A stretch of DNA of 64,000 nucleotides from Corythucha ciliata. Its lineage: Eukaryota > Arthropoda > Insecta > Hemiptera > Tingidae. Under the pieces are notes generated by a model. That model searched no databases. It was not told where the DNA came from and saw nothing but the letters and a program-made list of their open reading frames with translations. The position numbers and the translations under genes are program-made. The DNA lies in contig CM075937.1 in the NCBI GenBank assembly GCA_038030265.1, positions 26,516,198 to 26,580,197 on the forward strand, in the 5' to 3' direction. Shown here one piece after another: positions 32,353 through 40,897 of this stretch (positions are counted from its first letter, which is position 1; every line of letters begins with the position of its first letter).

Positions 32353-33300
32353 ATGTGTTTACTTATGAGTTTTGTTCGTCCCTCGGCCTCTTACAACCCC
32401 GCCCTCCAGCACTATTTCTTGGAGATTGACGATCATTCCCAGACAACCCACTCAATTCACAAAACGTTAGCTGATCCCTCGACAAAATTGTACCTAGAAT
32501 TTATGTCCTATGTACTAGGGATGATTACGTCCTTTAACACCATGTTTCGATCAGAATTTCCTCTTCTGCACTAACTGAAACCTTAGATTGAGAAGCTCCT
32601 AACAACTCTCTCTTTCAATTTCATAGACAAGTCGTACATAAAATCAATCAATATTTTTGATGTAATCCCTGAAGATAGTCAAGAGCAATTGGGAAAAGAT
32701 AAAATATATTTGGGCGTGAATACTTATGCCACTTTCGTGGCATTGAAGGAAACAAAATCTGGGGTTACGGAATCCGAAATTGACACAGTACTTGAAAATT
32801 GCTTATCTTTTTACGTCGAACTGGTTAAGGATTTATTAAAGAGGTTCTGCTTCAAAGATCCTATTTTCAAACTCCTGGAAGCCCTTCAATTGATCTCAGT
32901 TAAAGATTTTTCTATTCCCACTCTCATGCCAGTATTGGACCGACTACCGGTTCTAAAACATTTATGTTCACCCCCAATCTTTGGATCAAGAGTGGAGGGA
33001 AATTTGCAGTTTTGGAGAAGACAATTATTCTATCTTCAAAACTAACGAACATAATACTATTACGGAAGCGGAGTTTTTCTGGGGAAGTATTTTTGAATTA
33101 AGGACTTCGAACGGTAACGTGAAATATCGCAATTTATGCGTCGTCATCAAAGCTATTTTGTCACTACTATTCTCTAATGCTTTAGTAGAGTGTTCAGTGA
33201 CATGGGGAATATTAAAACTCTCCACCGAAATCGATTGGACGCCGAGAGCTTGAAAGATCTTCTCATTGTAAAAAGTTCTGTGGATATAATAACCTTGGTT
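32353..33300 (+). pseudogene. hAT-like transposase-derived gene, C-terminal part
   Basis: Plus-strand frame encoding THSIHKTLADPSTKLYLEFM and ITSFNTMFRSEFPLLH, two in-frame stops (TAA 32572-32574, TAG 32584-32586), IEKLLTTLSFNFIDKSYI, YLGVNTYATFVAL and LENCLSFYVELVKDLLKRF. A frameshift near 32990 then leads to QEWREICSFG and KYRNLCVVIKAILSLLFSNA, the C-terminal hAT dimerisation region. Order and content match the same hAT-like family as 30396-30973, so both are likely parts of one decayed gene. Confidence 0.75.
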
Positions 33301-33980
33301 CCACCTGAAAAAATGATAGACAGCAGGTTGTGGACAAAATTGGAAGAATAATTGGTCTCGGTTCTGTTTTGAAAAGTTCTTAGTTTCATTTGTTTCATCA
33401 CGATTACGCAAACCCTGCTTAAGATTCTAATAGTACTAATTCTTGTGATATTTTTATTCTAGTTTCATATTATGTTTATTTTTTTATTCGTAGTTCTTAG
33501 GTTTTCACTTTTTCAGTAGGTTCAGTATTTCAGTACCTTTAGAATTTTAACCAATTCTAGTCTACTTTATTTCTTGATAATTTCTCCAGTCTATGTAAGT
33601 TTATGTTACCTGTTGTTTTTTTTTACCTGTGACAACACTGTAGGTACCTTTTTCGTTATTAAATCTATACTCAAAGCTTCTGATTAAGTGTATTTCTTAT
33701 GCATAGGTATGAAGTTTTAGCATTCAAGCTGGAAGCAAGTCAATATAGTTTAACGTTCCCGCATACTTTATCCTAAAACATGCTTATTTCGACAAAAGGG
33801 GGAATATTAAGGTGAAAAAATCTTAATATCCCATTCAGGTATATTAAAGGGAAATTAATGAGCTGAAATCGGGTAATTCAGGGATTGGCAGCGGGTAATT
33901 TTCGGTTGGGGATATTGGCAACACGGGTAATCCCTCACTTTTTCCAATAAAGTTAAAGTTCAAATTAGAACAACAGATGA
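33301..33980. other. AT-rich gene-free stretch
   Basis: T-rich intron-like DNA. 'ggggaatattaaggtgaaaaaatcttaatatccc' at 33800-33832 is a hairpin (GGGGAATATTAAG / CTTAATATCCC). No gene. Confidence 0.3.
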
Positions 33981-34380
33981 GACTCCCATAGGTAGCCGCA
34001 AGTGTACAAAGAAGAAATCAGTAAACAAATTAACGAAATGCTCGACTAAAATATGATTCGCCCCTCAAATTCACCTTGTAACTCCCATTAGTACTAGTCC
34101 CGAACAAATTGGATGCATCAGGGCGGAGAAAATTTAGAACTTGCTGCGACTTTAGAAAACTCAATGGGAAGACTATAGACGACAAGTATCCTCTTCCCAA
34201 TACCACATGCATTATAGACAAATCAGGTAAAAGTCAGTATTTCACTACGAAAGATTTAGCTTCCGGGTTTCATCAGATTGAAATCCATGAGGACAGCATT
34301 GAAAAAACGGCCTTCACCACGGAGCAGGGCCACTTTGAGTACTTAAAGATACCCTTCGGATTGAAGGGAGCCAGCTAGCA
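33981..34380 (+). pseudogene. Gypsy (Ty3-type) reverse transcriptase fragment
   Basis: Encodes VYKEEISKQINEMLD, a stop, NMIRPSNSPCNS, a frameshift with further stops, then FRKLNGKTIDDKYPLPN, FTTKDLASGFHQIEIH, TAFTTEQGHFEYL and PFGLKG. These are RT palm motifs of Gypsy elements, including the first catalytic aspartate within KDLASGF. The YVDD-type motif is missing because the frame stops at 34376 and the sequence diverges. Sequence differs from the 27 kb fragment, so it is another element. Dead. Confidence 0.85.
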
Positions 34381-34916
34381 TGTTTGTGTCATATGCGCCT
34401 TCCGACAAAAATTCGCCTGTAACGATGCTGTCGGGATCGGTGTGTTCTGTTTCTTTGCCTTATTTTCTACTAGAGCTTTCCAATAACAAAATAATGGAGG
34501 ATAAACAGATGAGCTATTTAGAGGCATGCAAAGGACAGAGAATACAAGGGATATTGCGTTAAGGAAAATGTTCGTTTTGGCGGGATTTCAAATATTCCAA
34601 CTTTTGTTAAGTAATCAAAAATATTTCTGAAGGGTTTTAAATTTTTATTTATTTATTTACGAGGAGTGATTGATATGCCTCATCAAAAAAAAATATTTTC
34701 GGAAAATATGAAACTTCCTCATTGAACTGTGCGATTTAGAACTGTGAAAAATAAGAAATGAGCTACGTGAAAGCTTCGTCTGATAATCTTCCATCAGTAG
34801 ACTCCGAAATACTTTGCAATTTTTTTTCAAACTGCGAAAAATTTGTGTCTCCTGAGAGCCGCTCTTTGAAAACCACCAGGTGAGTCCTTTTCCTAATTAA
34901 TCTTTCCAAGATCTCT

Positions 34917-34918
<2 letters not shown>
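34381..34918. other. Gene-free stretch
   Basis: AT-rich, no motif. 'gaaacttcctcattgaactg' resembles 'gaaacttcctcattgagctg' at 23180, pointing to a small dispersed repeat. Confidence 0.3.
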
Positions 34919-34966
<48 letters not shown>

Positions 34967-35228
34967 TGCGGACTCGGATCTACCGAGCCCGCTGGCGCCT
35001 AAGCTCTAGTGGCCCTTACGCCTTACCCTGTGACTCCATCAGCTGTGCACTTCACACCCGTACTACGCGGGCGTTTCGGTCGATGCGCGGTTTGTCATAC
35101 GCCGCCCGCCGTGAACGCCCACACGAAGCCGAGTGAGCCGTGTCACAGCTCGCCGCAGCCTTAAAGTGTAATGGGCAATAGCTGGATTCGAACCCAGGCC
35201 CGCTGGGCCCTCCTAGTCACATGCCAAA
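34919..35228 (-). mobile_element. tRNA-derived SINE with 42-base poly(A) tail
   Basis: Read on the minus strand it starts near TGGCATGTGACTAGG (A-box-like), has a perfect B box GGGTTCGAATCC (35180s), a GC-rich body with 'cgcccgccgtgaacgcc' type sequence, and ends in a run of about 42 A (plus-strand T-run 34919-34961). Head, body and tail order is that of a tRNA-derived SINE transcribed by RNA polymerase III and mobilised by a LINE. The GC content contrasts with its surroundings. Long unbroken tail suggests a recent insertion. Target duplication not certain. Confidence 0.75.
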
Positions 35229-35289
35229 TTAACAGAATTTGTTAATTTTTTCGAAAAATGGGAATCCCTCCTCTCCAGCAATACGCTAA

Positions 35290-35972
35290 ATGAGGCCCAA
35301 AGAAAGAACGACCTACAAGAGTCTGACCATCTTCCACGCATTAGAAGAGTTGAAAAAGAAAGCAGCGATGTCAAACGGTGCTATTGATTTGGAAACATTA
35401 CAGACATATTTAAAGAGCTATTTCACCCCCCCTCATTCTCGACGCGATTCGGAAAGATACAGAACTGCAGTTCTCATGCAGGGTGTGGTACGAGGTACGC
35501 TTTGGCAGGGTCACGGCCTCGGGGCACGTCAAACGGATGACACTATGGTCGAGCACATTTTGGGGGCCAAAGTGTTCACACAAAACGCTGCGATGAAAAG
35601 AGGCCTTCAGTCAGAAGATGAAGTACGCCGCCTTGTCAACAAAGCTACACATAAAAACTTCACATATTTCTGAACCAACATTGGCCCCTGTTCGCTGCAT
35701 CACCGGATGGCATCGGCAGAGGCGCAGTGTTGGAGATAAAATGCCCATCCAACGAGAAAAGAGTGGAGCATTTTGTTAAGAACGGGAAAGTTCAACATAA
35801 GTATCATGCCCAAAGTCAATTACAAATTATCTTGAGTAATAAAGAAAAAAGAATATTTTGCTGCGTATCACCAAATTTTGATAAAAATAAAGAATTTGAT
35901 TTATATGAGGTTTCTTTGGACAAAGATTATTGTTACACGATGATCAGAGAAGCGACAGTTTTTTTATTATAA
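35290..35972 (+). pseudogene. YqaJ-like (lambda-exonuclease fold) nuclease, one frameshift
   Basis: The first frame (35290-35673) encodes an N-terminal region with LWQGHGLGARQTDDTMVEHI, and VFTQNAAMKRGLQSEDEVRR. After a frameshift near 35672 the second frame encodes LFAASPDGIGRGAVLEIKCP, the SPDG...E-x-K active site of YqaJ/lambda exonuclease-type nucleases, then YHAQSQLQIIL and a C-terminus ending at 35972. Such genes are common as cargo of animal DNA transposons and viruses. Whether it belonged to a transposon here is not shown. The catalytic residues are kept; only the frame is broken. Confidence 0.75.
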
Positions 35973-36123
35973 GTTTGTTTTCCCCAATTTGATGAAGATG
36001 TAGTTTTCTAAATAAGTTATATTTGGGTAGATAACCTTATAACTAGAATAATAACGGTAACAAGATTTTATGTCAATATCCCATATCACTTAATACAGTT
36101 TGTTGATTAATTTTGTTTGTGTT
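35973..36123. other. Short spacer between convergent pseudogenes
   Basis: AT-rich 3' flanks of the YqaJ (plus) and THAP/DDE (minus) pseudogenes. Confidence 0.3.
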
Positions 36124-37560
36124 TCATTTTTCGTACGGATTCTGCATATTCACCAAACCGCAAGCAATAACAACTTTATAGTCCAATAACCTCAATGGCT
36201 TCAGAGGAATCCTAGCGTGTATATCTAGTCTGAAAGCTCTGATCCGACCGATGACTCTTTCTATGATACTTCGTAAGCTAGCTATCTGCTTTGCTTGAAG
36301 AGTCTGAATTTTTGTTGGTTTAACGTCCGAGTAAACACTTGAAGGTCGCAGTAAATGACAGGACCTTCGATTCAGTATGGTTTCGAGGTTTTTGAAGCCC
36401 CTATCGGCCATTATAGTAGTTCTTGGTTTGAGACAGTCTAAATACCCACTCTCCGAGGTAATTTTAACGTCTGTAATGCGTCCGTTGAAACCCTTTGATA
36501 TGAAATTAATGAAACCGTTTTGGAAATGAGGTACTTAATAGTATTACATTTTTTATAATCAGACCACGTAAGAGATTGTGAAACTGGATTGGATGGCGTT
36601 CGAATTTCAATTTCAAAGCAATCTATTATCGACTGGACATTTGAATACCGAGCCCAAAATTCTACTGGGAGGTTGAATCGTATAATGTCAGGATCCGGCC
36701 AAAAAACAAGTGTACTCAAAAACTTCGAAATTTGTGGTATCAGTTTAGTAATGATCTTTCAGGCTTTACTCTTAGACAGATTGAAATCAAGTGCCACTAA
36801 ATCCAACGGATGATTGTTCCTTACTTGTGTTACACATAAGTAAATCTTACTTAAATCAACTTCTAAACACTTGGCCAGACTTTTAAAAACAACCGAATCG
36901 TTGGAACTTAGAAACACTTTTTTTTTTCAATATGAGATGGAGGACAACTCTGTACTTGTCAATTATTTCGATTTGATGCTCAGATTCTGAAGACCCAGGT
37001 TTATAAGAGGATGCTGATTCAACAGTTGAGCTCAAACCTTCATTATTTTCATCTTTCAGGAGTTGGCGAATATGTCACTTCGGTTTGGCACAACGCGTTT
37101 CGCACGTTAACCTGGGTTTGAGTTTCCTTATTATTTTGATTGTCGAATCATCTTCCTCAGTATCGGTGATCACAATGCTGGAATGAAGTGGTTCAGTTGA
37201 ACAACCCGGTTCTACAGTGGTGATAACAGGGCCTGAAGCTGGAGTCTGTGTCGAACTAACTGGCTCTGTAACTTCATCCATGTCCTGTCTCCTTCTTTTT
37301 CGAGGTAAATTCCGTTCTTTCACGGTATGAGTGACTTTTCTGTCCTTTTGGCAATCAAAATTTGGCGGGAGAATGCCTGGAAAACCGTAAAATGGTACTA
37401 AAAATTAAGGGTTCACGTGTACGCTCGTTCGGAGCCCAAAATATAGTTAGTATTGAGATGCCACATTCCTACCTGTCTTGAATTGGAGCCGGGTCGTGAA
37501 GCCATATCGGTATCTCGCAATGTTTTCACAATCTTTGCCCAGCTAAGAATAAAAAAAACG
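36124..37560 (-). pseudogene. ISL2EU-like THAP/DDE_Tnp_4 transposase
   Basis: Minus strand. 36411-36124 encodes MADRGFKNLETIL, LLRPSSVYSDV and SIIERVIGRIRAF with a catalytic ADRGF aspartate and ER...R motif, the C-terminal part of the DDE_Tnp_4 domain. 36719-36438 encodes the middle (VQSIIDCFEIEIRTPSNP, SLTWSDYKKCNTIKYLIS). 37323-37075 encodes a Ser/Thr/Glu-rich linker after ERNLPRKRRRQ, and 37325-37560 holds what may be THAP zinc-finger exon remains. Domain order THAP-linker-DDE is that of ISL2EU elements. Stops and frame changes separate the pieces. No terminal repeats found. Inferred dead. Confidence 0.7.
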
Positions 37561-37999
37561 TAAAGAAGTAAGTATTATTCGAGGAAATCGCGTTAAATTA
37601 TTTTGCAAGAATGAATAATAATTATCATTTTAGTAAGGAATTAGGTCCATTCGTTTGTCGTCTGGGATAGGGCAGTAGTCAACTTATAGACAACATTCGT
37701 CCGCAATAATTTATCAATTTTGTCTCTGACCACTGGTAACACTTTATTAATTTTATTGGGTAAATAACTAAAGAACCGCAGGCCGCTAAAAATTTCTTCC
37801 TTTTTAACCATTATTAACCAGAGTTGTTGGAAGGGTGGGGTAGACTTAAGTCGTATCGCTTCCCGAGTGTTTTTTGGCCGTTGTGTTTGGCCTTAGAGGT
37901 GAAGCGGGGCGTATCGATACTGTTTGTTATTGTATTTTTCTTTGTTAGCCGGTTTTTATTAATTTAATTTTTTTGTGCTTTTGTTAATTATGAAATTAT
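37561..37999. other. Gene-free stretch; 3' part probably Penelope pLTR
   Basis: The last 150-200 bases run directly into the hammerhead motif at 38001 and the Penelope N-terminal frame, so by position they are likely the partial LTR of that element. No motif otherwise. Confidence 0.35.
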
Positions 38000-38000
38000 A

Positions 38001-38048
38001 GGTAATGCTGATGAGGGGCACCGGGAATGGGCCCGAAATGCATTCTTT
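38001..38048 (+). ncRNA. Hammerhead ribozyme motif (Penelope type)
   Basis: CTGATGA at 38008-38014, a helix II (GGG...CCC with inner CC/GG) over 38015-38034, GAAA at 38035-38038, then TGCATTC. Conserved core boxes in this order and spacing define a hammerhead. The helix III is tiny (the palindrome TGCA), which is the known minimal form in Penelope-like elements thought to act as a dimer. It sits immediately upstream of a Penelope reading frame, the expected place. Confidence 0.7.
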
Positions 38049-38352
38049 AAAAAACACCATGGCTGTATGGTTCAAAAAAAAGTTTATGGTCTACAAGTTC
38101 TTTAATCGCTTAAACACCAGTTCAAATTCAAAGTTTGAGAGATTATTACGGGCTCAATCCCCACTTACTACCAATGGACCCGATTCCAATTCCCACATTG
38201 TTAACCTCACCAACTGCGACCCTCCCCCTGCGGCACTGGCTTTCCTAGGGCTGTCACCATCGGCTAATTTACCTTATGATATGTCCACCGTTCCAGTCGG
38301 GGAGTTGCTGACTGACGTGGATGCCATCGCGAAATCGGTTGAGGAATCCTAG
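38005..38352 (+). pseudogene. Penelope-like element, N-terminal region
   Basis: Plus frame with KNTMAVWFKKKF, then SHIVNLTNCDPPPAALAFLG and NLPYDMSTVPVGELLTDVDA, matching the start of Penelope polyproteins ('VNLS..-L...E...L..GL-F'). It ends in TAG at 38350-38352, before the RT. RT on this strand does not follow, so it is a 5' fragment. The ribozyme motif at 38001 belongs to it. Not the same copy orientation as the RT at 39486-40463, which lies on the other strand. Confidence 0.55.
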
Positions 38353-39055
38353 CTGCAGTGTAACACGGATGCGTGTTACATTGTTCAAGGGACGCGAATG
38401 ACTTAAAAATCTGTTCTACTTGCTTACCTGTGGGTCGGAAATGGAACGGGCAGATGAAAGAAGATAAAAAGAAAGATCAGATCGTTTATTTAAAAAAAAT
38501 TGAAATACAAAAAAAAACGAGAGGTATCAAAAGGGAAGTATCAATCTGATAGCATATTACTAGGTTCAATAACAAGAATGCAATTTATTTACAACATTAA
38601 CATAAAAGGACTCTACGTTCGAGCCTCGTCTTACTAGGATAATTTGAATTACAAATTGAAAGCATCAATTGCGCTATCACTGATTTGAAGAAAATAGGAA
38701 CGGGGTCAGTTAGGAACTCGAATACGCCTTCTCGTGACGGAGTAACTTTACCCTCAAGTAGGGTTTTTGAGATTCTACGATTTTATGCTGTGATTAGTAC
38801 AGGTAATCGGAAGGATCGTGCAAAAGACAGAGAAGGGGAACATGGAACTCACCGGTGATCGTTCGAAGCCAAGTTGCGTGATAGTGAATAACGTCCGGAG
38901 TCGGAGATATGCCAGTGGGGTAAATGAACCTCAAGCTTCGGAGACGCCGTCTTTCCTGATAGGGCTTCGTGACGACACAAACGGGCGGGAAATCGGGGTG
39001 ACGTAAACGGTCGTGAGTCTGAACCGTAGCTGGTATCCGAGTGAACTACCGTGTT
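38353..39055. other. Gene-free stretch
   Basis: AT-rich with A-runs. No supported gene. It ends exactly where the inverted Copia copy starts (39056). Confidence 0.3.
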
Positions 39056-39630
39056 AATAGATAAAATGAAAGATGGAAGTTACGTGATGTCTCAGACTAG
39101 AAAAATCGAACAGATTGTCAGAGAATACGGCCTAGATGATGCAAGAATAGAAAAAACTCCGATGGACAGTGGTTTCGTCAGCTCTACGAATGAGTCTCCC
39201 AGGCTACCTGAAAACAACAAATATCGCGAAGCAATTGGGTCTCTTCTCTATTTGAGCACAAGCACTCGTCCTGACATATCTTTAGCCGTTTCAATACTGG
39301 GAAGAAGAGTTGAACGTCCTACTCAAAGTGATTGGAATGCGGTGAAAAGAATTATTCGGTACTTAAAAGGGACAAAGAATATGAAACTCAAACTCGGAGG
39401 AAAAGAAGAGCCGATTGTTTTAGTCGCATATGCGGACGCTGATTGGGCTGGCGACGCATCGGATCGCAAGTCAACAAGTGGATATTTATTTAAAATTGGG
39501 ACGAGTTGCGTCGCTTGGAGCTGTAAAAAACAAACTTTTTAACTTTCTTCCGAAGGAGTCGCAGTCCTGACAAGCTTCCAACTGGTAGGAAGAGGGAATA
39601 TTAATTGAAATACCACAAAATTTTTTGGTG
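39056..39630 (+). pseudogene. Inverted duplicate of the Copia RT/RNase H end
   Basis: The plus strand here is the same sequence as minus-strand 41392-40820. It encodes IDKMKDGSYVMSQTRKIEQI through SCKKQTF and carries identical codons throughout the region compared. Both arms share the breakpoint at AATAGATAAA on one side and run past the Copia stop into 'attgaaataccaca' on the other. The arms are about 575 bp and separated by about 1.19 kb of Penelope sequence. No differences were noticed in the coding part, so the duplication is very recent or an assembly effect. Confidence 0.85.
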
Positions 39631-40463
39631 GTATTTTTTGAAATACCACCAATCAATCGGGGGGACCGATGGATGGTTCTATTGACCACAGTGCGAGGGT
39701 AGCCGCTACCGATCAACATCCAAGCCACAAGCGCCCGGTTCTCTGGTCGAAAGTCGGGATGGCTAAGGCGCCCCACTCGATTCGTTAATTCGAAGGCGGT
39801 TCGAATTTTTAGGGCTACGCTATGGGAAGAGCGGAAATCCAACAGACGCCCACTATCAATCGGTTTCTTGTACCAGTTGGTTATCATCCCTCCTTGGCCA
39901 TCTCTCACGACTAACACGTCTAGGAAAGGTAACGTGCCATTATTTTCCAATTCTACAGTGAAGCGGAGGTTGTCGTGGTATTCATTAAATGTTCGCAGGG
40001 TTTCGTCGACTCTATCACGATGGAGGATGAGAAAAAGGTCGTCGACGCATTTCTTGATGACGCGAATACGAAACGGGATGCACAGCTGCACCCAATCCAG
40101 CAGATCGTTCATAACCAGCCCCCCGAAGCACGAAGACAGGGGGCCCTCCATTGCGCAACCGATTTTTTGTTTGTAAATAGTGCCTTTCCACAGGCAGTAG
40201 CCGCTCATTCCTCCTAATACAACCGGCCGAAGAAAAACGTCTAATGGCCAATTTATAATACCTGACCATTCATTCCAATCCCTTAATATCAGGTAAATCA
40301 CCACTTCAAGTCGAATGTTAGTAAAAAGCGATTTGACGTCGATAGATACCATCACCTCATCTTCGGCCAAGGACTCACTAGTGATGAAATCCTTGAAAGT
40401 ATACGAGTTGGGGACGTCGTATACGTTGCCCGCAAGGGTCCGCTTGAAGAAGTCTCCCACCAT
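39631..40463 (-). pseudogene. Penelope-like reverse transcriptase (inverted 5' segment)
   Basis: Minus-strand frame with VSIDVKSLFTNI (first catalytic Asp), GCAMEGPLSSCFGG, RVIKKCVDDLFLIL (the YVDD box as CVDD), and LENNGTLPFLDVLV, all in Penelope order. N-terminus is absent (starts in the RT fingers). The frame reads on into antisense Copia DNA (down to 39486), which is not real coding. The endonuclease part of the element is on the opposite strand just to the right, so this 5' segment was inverted on insertion. Confidence 0.85.
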
Positions 40464-40495
40464 TCTAGCCAGCTCAACTCCAGGAGACGAGACAC

Positions 40496-40711
40496 GTGAG
40501 AGGGACTGGACACCGCTTCAAATTGGACGAGGCCAAGGTAATTTATAGAGAGCCGAATTTCCCAAGGCGAATCTTTAAAGAAATGCTGGCCATCGCTTAT
40601 ACAGGTGACGGATGCTGTAATCCCAGAATGAAGGCGGCGGACGTATACGCGCGTTTGGGTGATTTTCTGTCGTGGTTTAAATCTTCGTTCGCTGAGAGGC
40701 GGCAATTGTAG
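40496..40711 (+). pseudogene. Penelope-like endonuclease (GIY-YIG) C-terminal end
   Basis: Plus-strand frame with GTGHRFKLDEAKVIYREPNF and RRIFKEMLAIAYTGDGCCNP, the C-terminal GIY-YIG segment with the conserved GH and E of Penelope endonucleases. It is followed by a short 3' region and a run of A (40804-40818). Together with the oppositely oriented RT to the left, this is a 5'-inverted insertion. Confidence 0.7.
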
Positions 40712-40897
40712 AGACCGCCGGAGCTCGTCACCGAGAGGCTTCCGTGGACCAGGTTACTCTCCTACTATCTCTTTCTTTCGCGAATGATCTCCTGACCCGT
40801 CGTCAAAAAAAAAAAAAAATTGTGTGGTATTTCAATTAATATTCCCTCTTCCTACCAGTTGGAAGCTTGTCAGGACTGCGACTCCTTCGGAAGAAAG

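Noticed and set aside
34919..34961. Telomere-like or assembly gap filler T-run
   Set aside because: It is the poly(A) tail of the minus-strand SINE.
35150..35228. tRNA gene
   Set aside because: The B box is good, but there is no cloverleaf and a poly(A) tail follows the body, so it is a SINE.
39486..39630. C-terminal 40-50 residues of the Penelope RT frame
   Set aside because: This part is antisense Copia sequence; the frame only runs on by chance.
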